From Ilex aquifolium (Eukaryota > Streptophyta > Magnoliopsida > Aquifoliales > Aquifoliaceae): 64,000 bases of DNA. Below are positions 42,380 to 55,099 of this stretch, in pieces. The stretch is taken from the NCBI GenBank assembly GCA_951799425.1, contig OX637395.1, forward strand, positions 13,432,451 to 13,496,450, written 5' to 3'. The position numbers and the translations under genes were made by a program. The notes under the pieces are model-generated. The model was not told the origin of the DNA. It did no database searches and saw nothing but the letters and a program-made list of their open reading frames with translations. Position 1 is the first letter of the stretch. Every line of letters starts with the position of its first letter.

Positions 42380-45300
42380 AAATTCATGAATTTTAATGTT
42401 TATTTAATAAAATAGGCGGCCAATTTTGTGTTAATTTTATGAAATCAAAGTTTAATAAATAAAATTAAAGGTATTTTTATTAATTTTGGTGAAAATGAAT
42501 TTTGCGATCTATCCTAATTATTTATTTATTTTTTTGGAAAATATCAATATTAATATAATTTTTTGGAATATATCAAAATTATTATTTAGAATATATCAAA
42601 ATTATTATTTTTTTATCTCCAAAATGTTTGCGATCTATCCCAAGAACCTGAGATCTATCTCAATGTTGTAGTAGTTTCTCCCTAAAACTTATTGAAAAAC
42701 GATAAGTTTGGGATTGATCACAAATGTCTATGATCAATCACAAGGTCACTAGAGAGAGATTTAGCAAAATTGTCGGCAATTTACCACAACTACGACATAT
42801 TTATCACTTTTGAGGGTCATTTGATAATAATTGTGGATAAATTTAAAACTTTAGAGGTTAATTTATGACTATTCTGATTAATATTACGATTGTTTTGGTT
42901 AATATTGTGATAATTTTGGGTAACATTATGATAATTAAGGGTAAATTTACGATAAAAAGAAGTTAAATTAAAATCATGGTGGATGAATTTACCACAATTG
43001 TGGACACTATGTGGAATATGGTGAAATTATTATTATTTTTTATGTAAAAAATTTTTGCGATCTATCGCAAGGTTATAGTAGTCTCTCACAAAAAGAGCAT
43101 GAAAGCTGTTGACCTGAAAGATTGTGATCAATCATAGAGTGAAACGATAGATCATTGTACTTCACAACAATTTTTTGTTTTAAGAAGAAAATTTGCGACC
43201 GATCCTATATTTTTACGATCAATCATAGCACTACATTTTTTGTGATCTATCCCAATAGATTATGATCTATCGCAAAGATTTAAAATATACATTAAAATGC
43301 TAAAAGAATGTTTGGGATCGATCACAGGTATCCTTGACTTAATGGATAAATTTACTAGTACATAGGTCAAGTTTACTTTCATTTTGGTTAATATTATGAT
43401 AAGCGTGGATAATAATACAAATTTAAAAGTATTTTTTTTATCTCCACAATGTTTTGATCTATCCCAACAGCTTGGGATCTATTGCAAGGTTGCAATAGTC
43501 TCCCCCAAAAGTGATATTCCTCATCCAAATTTGGTAACTTATTGAAAAACTTTAAGTTTAGGATCCATCACAAATCTCTATGATGGATCACCCAATTATT
43601 AATAGTTAATTTTAGTTAATTAACATTCAATTTATTAAATTAACATTCAAATTCAATATATTTTTTACATATTAAAATTCAAGTTGATTAAAATTCGTTT
43701 TTCTACATATTAAAATTTGAGCCGATTAAAATTCAGATTCGAGCTGATTAAATTTTATTTTTTTTACATATTAAAATTTGAGTCAATTAATTTTTTTTTT
43801 AAATATTAAAATTCGAGTTGATTTGAGTTTAGCCTGAGCTACTAGCGCCTAGCACTGATTAAAATTCGATTCGAGTCGATTGAAATTTGTATTTTTTTTA
43901 CTTCTTAAAATTCGTGCTAATTAAAATTTGATTCAAGTTGATTAAAATTTATTTTTTACGCATTAAAATTTGAGTCAATTAAATTTTATATTTTTTTATG
44001 TATCAAAATTCAAGCTATTAAAATTCAATGCGAGTTGATTAAAATTTGATGAGAACTGATTAAAAATCAAATTGAATTTTAATTGACTAAAATTTTAATA
44101 AGTAAAAAATAACTTGGTTTTCATAATGTTGTCTGTTGACCTGAAATATTGTGATCGATCATAGAGTGAAATGACAGATCATTATACTTCAGGAAAAAAA
44201 ATTTACGTATTAAAATTCGGACCGATTAAAATTAGATTCGAGCTAATTAAAATTCATTTTTTACTATTAAAATTTGAGTAGATTAAAAATTATATTTTTT
44301 TACATATTAGATATAAATGTTTGCGATCTATCACAAGAACTTGAGATCTATCACTTATTGAAAAATGGTAAGTTTGGGAACGATCGCAAATGTCTATGAT
44401 CGATCGCAAGTTCACGAAAATGAGTTTTATTGAAACCTAGAGATTGGTGACTGATCACAAATATTTTTGATAATATTAACACCATAGTGGTCAGATTTAA
44501 TATTTTTAAGGATAATATTATTATTGTTGTAGTAAGATTTACCAAAATCGTGGACAATTTACCACAATTAAGGGTAGATTTATCACATGTGAGGATCAAT
44601 TTAAACAATTAAGGGCATATTTACCACCTTTGAGGGTCAATTACAATAATTGTGAATAAATTTATCACAATTAAGGGCAGATTTATCACCTTTGAGGGTT
44701 AGTCTACCATAATTAAGGACAAATTTACCACTTTTATGGGTAAGCGTACCAGATTTGTGGATATATTTACAATTTTAGAGACCATTTACGACTGTTTTGG
44801 TAATATTTATAACATATGTGGGTAAGTTTATGATGATCAAGGGTAAATTTATTACAGTTTATTGTTAACTTAAAATGACTGGAAAAATTTACTAGTACAT
44901 AAAAGTCAAGTTTACTTTTATTTTGGTTAATATTATGATAACCATGGATAATAATAATACAAATTTAAAATTATTCTTTTTTTAATCTCTAAAATGTTTG
45001 TGATCTATCCCAAGAGCTTGGGATCTATCGCAATGTTATAGTAGTTCCCCCCCAAAAGTAGTTTCTCAAGAGATTGTGATCGATCATAGAGTGAAACGAT
45101 AGATCATTGTACTTCATGACAATTTTTTGTTTTAAGAAGAAAAATTGCGATCGATCCTATGTTTTTGTGATTGATCATAGTACTACATTTTTTGTGATAT
45201 ATCCCGATAGATTAGGATCTATTGCAAAAGGTTTAGAATATACCTTAAAATATTAAAAGAATGTTTGGGATCGATCACAGGTATCCTTAACTTATTTTTT
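42380..45300 (+). repeat. 'Delta' blocks rich in GATCGATC, mixed with gamma and epsilon
   Basis: Two phrases dominate: GGGATCGATCACAAATG..ATGATCGATCGCAAG and GCGATCTATCCCAAGAG..GGGATCTATCGCAAGG..TAGTCTCCCCC. They occur near 42490, 42631, 42707, 43050, 43311, 43450, 43559, 44320, 44373, 45000 and 45264, with further copies at 40268 and 46800-47040. Between them lie gamma blocks (42760-43030, 44480-44870) and an epsilon block (43620-44130). The core GATCGATC is self-complementary. No coding function is seen. Confidence 0.8.
43119..43345 (+). repeat. Segmental duplication copy 1 (copy 2 at 45071-45297)
   Basis: ATTGTGATCAATCATAGAGT, ACAATTTTTTGTTTTAAGAAG, and TTTGGGATCGATCACAGG recur in the same order 1952-1953 bp downstream. 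A further shared block at about 41905-42030 and 43815-43945 has an offset of 1909 bp. Together they indicate a duplication of about 1.9 kb of mosaic, not independent array growth. Confidence 0.8.
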
Positions 45301-45722
45301 TGGCAATTAATCTTCAATTTTGTTTCTTTACATTAAATATCACCAATTTAAAGTCTTTTTTCACCAAATCATTAATATAAAATTGACCTTTAATATTATC
45401 AAAATGACATTTAATTTCAACAATTTACAATTTAATTTCACCAAATTAACATTCAATTTTATCCAATTAATTCGATTTTAATTTGATAAAATAAAATATT
45501 AATTCAAAAAAATTGCATTGAATGAAATTTAATTGTAATTTGAATAAATTGAACATTAATTTGGTGTTTATTTGGATGAAATTAAATTCTAAAATTTGGA
45601 ATTTCAATGTTAATTTGATAAAATTGATAGTTATTAAATTCATGAATTTTAATGTTTATTTAATAAAATATGCTATCAATTTGGTATTAATTTTATAAAA
45701 TTAAAGTTTAATAAATAAAATA

Positions 45723-46757
45723 TAGGAAGAATTATACTCAGACCCCTTGAGGTTTGTCACTTAATCACTCAGACCCCCTGACATTTAAAATATTACACAC
45801 GGACCCCCTAAGGTTTGTATGCACTTAACACTTAGACCCTTGTTGTCAAATGTCCGTTAATATATTCGTTAGTAAATTACACTCAGACCCTCTTAAGTTT
45901 GTAGGCATATAATACTTATATTCCACAAGTTTAAAATGTTATACTTAGACAAAAAATACTCTAATTAAAGATAGAATATCAAATACGTTAAATTTTACAA
46001 CCAAAATTCATTTCTATTGAATCATTTATTGAAATAAAATCAAAAATAAAAAGTCAATTTTAAAAAAAAAATCGTAATTAGTATACAATTATACTATCTA
46101 TTGGAATAAAATTAAAAAATCAAACAAGGAGTCTAAGTCATTTATAATAAAACATAAATTTTACATTCAAAATTCATGTTCTATTAAGTTATTTATTAAA
46201 ATAAAATCAAAAATAAAAATTTAATTTTTTCTTAAAAAATCGTATTTAGTGTACAATTATACTATCTATTGGAATAAAATTAAAAATCAAAAAAGGGGTC
46301 AAACTATAATTGAAACAATATATTCTAACTTTAATTGGGGTAATCTGGTAGTTTAATTTGGTCGTTTAAACAACTAAATTAAATTCCAATAGATAGTATA
46401 ATTATATAATAATTATGATTTTTTAAGAAAAAAATAGATTTTTAATTTTAATTTTATTTCAATAAATGTCATAATATAACATAAATTTTGGTTGTAAAAT
46501 TTAAAATATTTGATATTCTATCTTTAATTGGAGCAGTTTTTTGTCTAAGTATAATATTTTTAAACTTGAAAGGTCTAAGTATTATATACCTACAAACTTT
46601 AGGAGAGTCTGTATGTAATTTACTAACGGATAGTGACGACAGGTGTCTAAGTGTTACGCGCGTACAAACCTAAGGGGGTTTGTATGTAATATTTCAAATG
46701 TCAGGGGTCTGAGTGATTAATTGATAAACCTCAAGGGGCCTGAGTGTAATTCTCCTA
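45723..46757. mobile_element. Mutator-like MITE with ~380-bp TIRs
   Basis: It starts TAGGAAGAATTATACTCAG and ends CTGAGTGTAATTCTCCTA. The inverted arms extend roughly 45723-46113 and 46378-46757, and share AAAGATAGAATATCAAATA and ACTATCTATTGGAATAAA. AAATAAAAT flanks both sides (45713-45721 and 46758-46766), a 9-bp duplication as made by Mutator transposases. The left half has an extra internal copy of about 165 bp. Non-coding. Confidence 0.8.
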
Positions 46758-47049
46758 AAATAAAATGTGTTTTTTAATTAATTTGGTGAAAGTGAATTTT
46801 GCGATCTATCCCAATTATTTATTTTTTTGGAATATATGAAAATTATTATTATTTTTTGGAATATATCGAAATTATTATTTGAAATATATTTAAAATATTA
46901 TATTTTTTTATCTCCAAAATATTTGCGATCTATCTCAAGAGCTTGAGATCTATCACAAGGTTATAGTAGTCTTCCCAAAAACTTATTGAAAAATGGTAAG
47001 TTTGAGATCGATCACAAATATATATGATCGATCATAAGGTCACTAGAGT

Positions 47050-48500
47050 GAGATTTACAAAAATTTTGGGCAATGTACCACAATTAAGGGCAGATTTACC
47101 ACCTTTAAGGGTCAGTTTACAACAATTGTGAATACATTTACAAGTGTAGAGGTTAATTTATGACTATTCTGATTAATATTACTACTGTTTTAGTTAACAT
47201 TACGACAATTTTGGGAAACATTAGTGTCGTATTTACGACAAATGTGGTTAAATGTGTCAATCGTACTTTTATTAGCATATTGGTTAAAGTTTGCCCACTA
47301 TTGTAGTAATTTTTCTTATTACTGTAGTAAATTTTTCATTGATGTTACAATTTTGTCAACTATTGTTGTTAATTTTTCACTACTATTGTACATTTTTTCA
47401 CTACTATTGTAATTTTGTCAATTACTGTTGTAAATTTCCTACTACTGTTGTAAATTTCCCACTGATATTGTAATTTTGTCGACTATTGTAATAATTGTGC
47501 CAACTACTGTCATATATTTGCCACCGATGTTGTAATTTTGGCCACAACTGTAGTGAACTTATAATGATTGTGGCTAAAGTTACTAGTATATATATCAATT
47601 TTACTTTTATTTTGATTAATATTATGATAATCATGGATAATAATACAAATTTAAAAGTAAATATATAACATCGATGAGATGTACTTGTGTCGTATTTACA
47701 ACAAATGTGGTAAAAGTGCCAATCATACTTTTACTACCATAATGGTTAAGGTTTCCTCACTAATTTAGTAATTTTACCCATTATTAATGTAAAATTTTCA
47801 CTAATGTTATAATTTTACCTACTATTGTGGTAATTTTGTTCATTACTGTTGTAAATTTTTTCACTACTGTTTTAATTTTGTACATATTGTTGTAAATTTC
47901 TTACTACTGCTGTAAATTTTTCAATGATGTTATAATTTTGTCCACTATTGTATTAATTTTGCCCATTACTGTCCTAAATTTCCCATCGATGTTTAATTTT
48001 TTCCACTACTGTGGTAATTTTGCCCAATACTGTAGTAAATTTTTTACTGATGTTGTAATTTTATCCACTATTGTGACAATTTTCCTACAAATATTGTAAG
48101 CTTAGAATGATTGTAGTTAAAATTATTAGTATATTGACCAATTTTACTTTTATTTTAGTTAATATTACGAGAGTCGTGGATTATAATACAAATTTAAAAA
48201 TAAATTTATGATATCAGTGGAATACACTAATGTTGTATTTACGGCAAATATGGTTAAATGTGCTAATCGTACTTTTACCATCGTATTGGTTAAAATTTGC
48301 TCACTACTATTGTAAATTTCCTACTGATGTTGTAAATTTGCCTATTACCATTGTAAATTTTTTATTGATGTTGTTTTTTATTGATATTGTCAATTTTTCA
48401 CTGATATTATAAATTTTCTATTAATATTGTAATTTTTTTACTGATATTGTAACTTTTTTATTAATGTTATAAATTTCTCAATGATATTATAAATTTTTCA
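47050..48500 (+). repeat. 'Gamma' array in three tandem segments (TACTGTTGTAAATTT)
   Basis: Units such as TACTGTTGTAAATTTC, CACTGATGTTGTAATTTTG and CCACTATTGTGGTAATTTT dominate. A longer frame repeats three times, starting at about 47224, 47689 and 48230, each time with TCGTATTTACGACAAATGTG-like text. The first two copies end with TTATTTTGATTAATATTATG-like text. Offsets are about 465 and 541 bp. Open frames at 47224 and 48230 encode similar peptides because the DNA is repeated; I do not call them genes. Confidence 0.8.
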
Positions 48501-49061
48501 CAACATAAAAAAGCAATCGATGAAACTTATTGCTTTACCTTTTACTTTTACAGGTGACAGAATCTGCTGCCTTCTGCGCCATTTATCTTTTCGACATGGT
48601 ACCGAAAGGCTAAATGGCTGTATATTGTAGTCGGCTCCGGTGAGGAAACATCTTCCACTTGCTGACGCCCTTTGCGTTTCTCTTTGGACAGATATGACAA
48701 AACTGATATGTGGACCGGACGACCCGAACCATTTGTACAGATGGGTCAACCCGAAATCCAATCTCAGATGAAGCAAATCTTGCTTAGTTGGCAGTTGGCA
48801 TTGTTGAAGACCACACTCACGGTTTATAATCCTCGACAACACAGTGGTTGATACAAATGTGCTTTTCTCCTTTTCAAAACCCTAGGCTGGCAGTGAATGT
48901 TCAATTTCAGTACTTGCTATTGTCCCCACAAAGCTACCAGCTTTTGAAGGGAGGTGTTGGTGGGGACAATTTTAAATATTGGCTTTGCTTCAGACACACA
49001 GGTCAGGCCCCCACCTTCCTCTATTTCTCCCCATATTCTGATATTCCTTTGAAACAAACTG

Positions 49062-49100
<39 letters not shown>

Positions 49101-51180
49101 GTGTGTGTGTATACTGTTTCATTTATAGTGAATTGATTTTGGTGCAATAGGAGCATTTCCTTTTATCAGATAATTATGCTGAAGGCTGAAGGGGCTATAT
49201 GAGTGGAACGTTTGAAATGTTATTGTCCAACAAGAAACCCAGAATATTTGCTTCCAACTCTGTGATTAAATGAACTTGGTTCAATTTCAAAGCAAATTAA
49301 TGCCATGAAATAATATTTTCATTTGAACAAAACTTCTAATTATCCTCTTCTATGCCTAAATAAAAGATAGGAAATTGAAAAGAGACATGGTTAATACCCA
49401 ATGGGAGATGCATACTTAAGAAGCATCAGCAACAGCAAATGGAAAGAAATTGCTTTGTCCTGACATGTGTGCCGTCTTTGAAAATGGGATAAGTCTGGTA
49501 CCACAAAAAAAAATTGGCTACCGTACCGAAATTGGTCCAAATCTGTAGATTTTGCTTTGATTGATTTGTATGCTTTGATTGTGAAAATGATAAGGTAATT
49601 TAAAATAGTAAAATAAAAAAAATTTATTTGATAAAAAGTGGAGGTACTTGAAAATATCATAGAACAGCTATGCATTAGTGTTGTATAGGGTTTATTTTGT
49701 TGAGGTCTCCAACAATCTAGGACTCAGGGCTTTAGAGAAGCCTAGATGGTTGGAAGAGGATGTATTTAATCAATTAGGTAGGCTCCCTTTCACTAAAAGC
49801 ACCCACTCTGGCTTGTTGACTTTATATCTATCTATGCTATCTTTGGCCTCCGTATCTGAATTAGGAATCTCTAAGGGGATTCTTTTTCAGGAGGGATAGG
49901 GGAGTACCATGGGGTTGAGTGGGATGTAATTTCCTCCTATAGGAGGAGGGGTTTAGGCATTAATAAAGGTAAGAGGGGTTTAGGCATTAATAAAGGTAAG
50001 GGTTTTGCAGTAGGATTTACTAGTGAAATAGTCATAATATGTGTTTTTTAAAGTACCTTGTGAAGAAAGTTACTGTGAACTATAGGAGCACGCAGTTATG
50101 ATACATGTCATAAAGTTCACATGAGTGCAATTGAAGATAGGCTTTAGGAAATGTAAGGAAGACTTTCTAAAAAAACATTTGCATCATGGTGGGGTGGCAT
50201 TTTGCATGGGGACAACCTTTAGAGGTGGAGTTTTCATTTATTTTTTGTGCATTATTATTTATTAGAACATATGATACACCCTTTGTGGGGTATGTGAGCT
50301 TTCTTTAAAGTGTGGGTAGGATTGGAGGTAAAGTTGTTCAAATCCCTTTGTAAGGGTGGTAGGGTCCGTAGGGAAGACGCTATTGGTAGGCTTATGGGAT
50401 TAGTTAATTCAAAATGAGATCTTTTTCACTGATTTAATGAGGATTAAAATGTACCAAAATGCCTTGTCAGGTGGTTTTTCTCTTCATTAGCGGAATTGTT
50501 GAATCTATCTTCACCATCGATATTTCTAGTAATTGAGGGTAAATTTTATTATTTGGCGGTGTAGACAATATGTGCAAGGATATGGAAATGAATGCCAATC
50601 TTATTTTACTGCGGTGTGAGCTAGCTAGGGAGCGATGAAGCCTTCTATGTTCACTTTTGGGGTTGGACATGCCGTCATTGGTTGTGGAGATTTTGGGTGA
50701 TTTGCCACGGGAATGTGCTTAGGGTGGCGGTGGAGATACGTGGGTAATGAGCTCGTAAAGTTTTGACTCAATGGATAATGAAGGACATAAAGAAATCACT
50801 GTTTCTAAGTGTCAGGAATAAGAACAACTCTGAATCCTCAGAGAAAAGGAAGAGAAAATCTCAAAATACTGTATTATTGTCTGAAAACTCGTATTACATA
50901 GGGCAATATCGAGGAATAGCCAAAATCCTTATTGACCCCATAATGAAAGTAAAATCCTTAATTATACAAAATTTAACAAATATGAAAAATTGCAATATAA
51001 CATATAAAAACATAAACACGTGTCGTCGTGAGTCTTAACAATACTAATGACACTGAATTTGGAATCTGCTATAATTTATTATTAATTTTTAAATTATTTT
51101 CTAAAATGGTAAAAACAGGGGTTTTTGAGAGTCTAAATGATGGAATACAGTCCAAAACTAAAAGAGTTAATGGTGAAGCG
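48500..51180. other. Ordinary-complexity DNA right of the repeat mosaic
   Basis: No recognised gene. A (CT)n(AT)n(GT)n microsatellite lies at about 49062-49111. A 27-bp unit (AGGGGTTTAGGCATTAATAA then AGGTAAG) is duplicated at about 49948-50001. Several frames of 60-114 aa exist, but none shows a domain or splice context that I can support. Confidence 0.4.
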
Positions 51181-51206
51181 ATGAGTCTTGATCATTGGTT
51201 TAATCC

Positions 51207-51302
51207 GAATCAAAAGCCATTCGTCCCACTCAATTTCGAGTTCGACCTATTTTGCGGATCAAAAGCCATTGGTCCCGCTCAATTTTGAGTTCGACCCATT
51301 TT
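51207..51302 (+). repeat. Two tandem copies of a ~47-bp unit
   Basis: AATCAAAAGCCATTCGTCCC then ACTCAATTTCGAGTTCGACC is repeated as GATCAAAAGCCATTGGTCCC then GCTCAATTTTGAGTTCGACC. Two copies only. Confidence 0.8.
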
Positions 51303-51814
51303 TTGCCTTTATTATTACTTTTTGGCCTTTCTTTGTATTTTGGACGAGCAATGATCTTCTTGCTCCAATAATCAGCTACCAACTATTCTACATCAAGTTT
51401 TGTCTAGAAGGAACAAAAAGATATACCTTTGAAATAGTGGACATTCTGATTTCTAAGTTTAAGCTGTGAACTTTGACTTCTTTCTTTATTGAGTTTCTTG
51501 GAGATTCTTCTTTTCTTTATATTCTATTTCATTTTTTCTAATATTTTACTTGATATACATTATTATATTACTTATAAATGAATAATAAACTATCATAATT
51601 TTCGAATATTCATTTATTGCACAAGAAATCGAACTTTGCCTTGGCAAGCATCGATCCCTTGACATCTTTGTTGGCAGAATCTTGAAAGAATGAGACTTTT
51701 AATTATATCCTAGTGCATGTGCTCCTGTGTAGTTTTCGTAACATGTGTTGGACTCTTGATTTTGACATCTTAATGATTGGTTTAGAATTAGTAGGTACTA
51801 GACAAATTGTTCCA

Positions 51815-51944
51815 CTTAACCAGTTGGCCAAGGCCTCTGGCTTTCCAGTGGGAGGTCAGGGGTTCGAAGTCTCCTGGGCGCAAAAAAGCATGGCTACTTG
51901 ATAGGACATGACCAGGGCCGGCTCAACAACATAAAAAAAAAAAA
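51815..51944 (+). mobile_element. tRNA-derived SINE with 11-bp target-site duplication
   Basis: Box A-like TGGCCAAGGC (about 51825-51834) and box B GGTTCGAAGTC (51861-51871) lie at tRNA-like spacing. A tail of A residues runs to the right end. AAATTGTTCCA occurs at 51804-51814 and 51945-51955. The tail region contains CAGGGCCGGCTC, which resembles the hAT end at 3624 and may be family sequence or coincidence. Confidence 0.8.
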
Positions 51945-51959
51945 AAATTGTTCCATTTT

Positions 51960-53640
51960 GCCCAAGTTGTTTATTATGACATTATTTTTCAATAACACAG
52001 GACTAAGTGTGGCTCATATCCTCCTAACTAGTAGATTTCTTTGGCAAAAGCATGAAGCTAATTCATTGTAAATTGATATAACTATGATTGTATGCCATGG
52101 TTTGTGAAGTAATTTCTTTCTTTCTTTCTTTCTCTGAAATCCAAGATTTTAATTGATGATGACAATACGGATTCTAGTGTCTGCTTGATGGTGACCCAAG
52201 TTGCTGCCAGGACAAGACATTATAGGGGTCAATAAAGTTGTGAATTGGAATATGATCATATTCAAATTCATTTTCTCGGGAAAGCCGATGTTACTGCTCT
52301 TTGTTTGACCCCATATTCCATTGCACGTTCGACTGGATTTTTGTTTGTGCTTGTTGGTATAAAACGTTAAGTGATATGGTTTAGTCCTGAAAAGTTTTAG
52401 TCGAGAAACTTTGATTAGAATCTGTTAAATAGCTGGACTTAGTTCCACATGCAGGGTCTGAGGTAGGAAGTCTGGTGTCCCTCATCATTTTTTTATATAA
52501 TCATCCTAGCATAAATTGTTGGATATAACCCAAGCATTAGAGAGCCATCTGTTAAGATGTTTTCTGTGTGAAAAAAGGAAAGGTTTTCTATGTTGTTTTC
52601 CTGCAAATGATCAAGAGGAGGAGGAAGAAGAGGAAAGGTGCCGGTTACTAGTGCATGAGCGTAATCATGGTTTCTTTATTTTCTTCTTCTTCATCTTCTT
52701 CTTTTGTTTCCTTCTTTCTTGCTGTTAGCAAGAAATTTCTTCAAGTCTTCTTGATTCTTAAAAGTGAACAACCTTTTGTTTGTTTGTTGCATTTAAGTTC
52801 CCAAATAAATCATAATTTGTAGTTCTACATATCCCCTATTGAGATATCTTTCCTATCTTTATCTGATATCTACTTGTCTACAGTTTCACTATTGAGTTAA
52901 GAATGATGCCAATAAGTCAGAAACTTGAGCGGATATAAATCTTAGACAACCTTGGTAAAGTAGTGTATATATGAAAACCCACTACAAAAGTTCTTTTTTG
53001 AAAGCATAACTAATAAAATAAATTGATTCCTGATACGACATATATGTTTATACAAGTATGGCCTTGTCCTTGTATCTTGGTTTGTGCGTCTCCTAGTTGG
53101 ATACTGTGTTTATACGTGATTAAATTAGAAATCTTTTTTATTGGACAACATATAAAAAACAATTAATAAAATGCAACTAAACGCAGAAGCATTTGTATAT
53201 GAGAAATGAGCCATGGAAAGCTGTGCTATCTTACCGTTGTACTTAAATGAAGAACACTGGAGGAGTTAATCTAGAATCCTGGGTGCGAATACATAATATT
53301 TGGACTTTGTGTAGCTTTGCTTCTTTATTGATGAGATCACGGGATGGGTTGTGTCTCTTTTAGTCTCTAAGGTAAGATTGAAACTAACACCTTGTCATTT
53401 AGGGAATTTCAAGAGTATGACTATGTATTTATGCAGCTTGCCTTTTCAATTAATTGTTGATTCGTCTCATCTTCATTTTAGTTAACAATAATTGCTCTCC
53501 AGTTTCTTTTTGGGGTTGCGGAGCGGGGGCTGTTCTTATGTATAATGGATTTCTATATGAGTTTGAGGAAGAATGCATGTCAATTTTGATTTTAACATCA
53601 TACTTTTGGTAAAAGTGTAGTTATGCGTTACAACTCATGT
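51960..53640. other. Intergenic DNA without recognised genes
   Basis: It contains a (CTTT)n run (about 52114-52134) and CTT-rich stretches near 52680-52720. A GAG-rich segment (52615-52640) gives a Glu-run frame that I consider spurious. No gene is supported. Confidence 0.4.
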
Positions 53641-53654
53641 CTTCTTGAAGTTAG

Positions 53655-54464
53655 CTAAGAAACACGGACACGGATACGGGACACGGATACGACACGACAC
53701 GGACACGCCGACACGAAATTTTTCAAAAAAGTAGGACACGGACACGTTAGCGATACGTTAAATAATATGTATTTTATATATCTATATATATTTATATAAA
53801 ATCATGTGATAAAATAAAAATATTATCATAATAATCTTTTAATTCATCATTTCCCTAATTCTAAAAATTCACATCATGATATCACTACATAAAAAGTACA
53901 ATATAAAATATAATGATACACATTCAACATTAACGTTCATGATTCAATAATCAATGACTTTTACAACTTTTACTTTAAAAAATATTCCATTTCGTAATAC
54001 TAATTTTCATCAAATTTCAAGAGCTCCAATTTTGTAATCCCATTTTTTTTTACATTACTTTCATATTAAAAGACTTTCATTTGTATATAAGTTCGTATTC
54101 GTATCCAAAATTATGTTAAATTAATGTCCTATGTTCAATGTAGTGATTATAACTTTTTTTATATTATGATTGTAACTCATATCCTTTTAAAATTATCTAA
54201 ATAATTCTTAATTATAAAATTATCTGAAAAATTCTCAAAAAATTGAAAATAAATCTCAAAACGTGTCCCCCAGCGTATCCCAACGTGTCCTGAACGTGTC
54301 AGCCGCGTGTCCCCAACGTGTCCTAAAAAAAATTTAACAATAAAAAAATCAGACACTCATTTTAACGTGTCCGACACGTGTCCGAGCGTGTCCGAAGCGT
54401 GTTTGTGTCCCAGACGTGTCCGACACCGACACTCTGCCCAAAATGAAGTGTCCGTGCTTCCTAG
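53655..54464. mobile_element. hAT-like element, CACGGACAC family copy 2
   Basis: Ends CTAAGAAACACGGACAC and GTGTCCGTGCTTCCTAG are 17-bp inverted repeats with two mismatches. GAAGTTAG flanks exactly on both sides (53647-53654 and 54465-54472). Dense GACACGGACACG and CGTGTCCGA words fill both subterminal regions. It belongs to the same family as 11380-12240 and lacks coding sequence. Its perfect duplication suggests it is the younger copy. Confidence 0.9.
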
Positions 54465-55099
54465 GAAGTTAGATCTATGGAGGAGTCCCTAAACTTGGAT
54501 AAAAGGGTTTGTACATCACCGGAATAGTTTTTTGTCCTTGTTGTGCTTCACTAATTAGGAAAAAAAAATCAAAAAATAGTTTTGGCAAATGCAAATCATT
54601 TTACTCAGGTGTAGCAATATTTTTTCCCCACGAATCGTGAAGAAAGTATATGATAATTGCCTATTCCATTTTTTTCTTTTATGTATTATCTAGATGAAAA
54701 GATCCGTGGAATGGATGTTTCTTTTATTTCCCTATTACCTGCCTGTTCCAATTTTCTTTCCAAATTAAGATGCTGCCTGCATGTCTGAGGAATCACTTCC
54801 ATGGTGATTTGCAATGATACTTATTTTATGAGCTTATAGCATGATCACATGATGCACATAATACTGGAACTGTACAGACTGAAACAAAATGTAAAATATA
54901 TTGCATATTTCTTTAAAGAAACTTCAATTCAAGGGCTGAACATGTATATCCTTGTGTATGAGAATTTATGAGTTTTGACTCAGAAAATTTTCAAATGAAC
55001 TATTGAAAATTGATGAAATCCTAAGTAATGAGTCAGGATAGCTTTGTAAAAATACTGGAACAAAAGTTATTTTTTTGAGAACTGCTGGTGATTGCTGGT

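Noticed and set aside
47224..48412. Two similar 60-aa hydrophobic frames as a small membrane-protein family
   Set aside because: Similarity is explained by tandem DNA repeats and extends across frames and into untranslated parts.
31400..48500. CRISPR-like direct repeats
   Set aside because: Units drift, spacers are not unique or of constant length, and the window is eukaryotic.
49062..49111. CT/AT/GT run as a regulatory element
   Set aside because: It is a compound microsatellite with no gene beside it.
52516..52728. 70-aa frame with a Glu run
   Set aside because: It spans GAG- and CTT-rich simple sequence and has no homologous feature or splice context.
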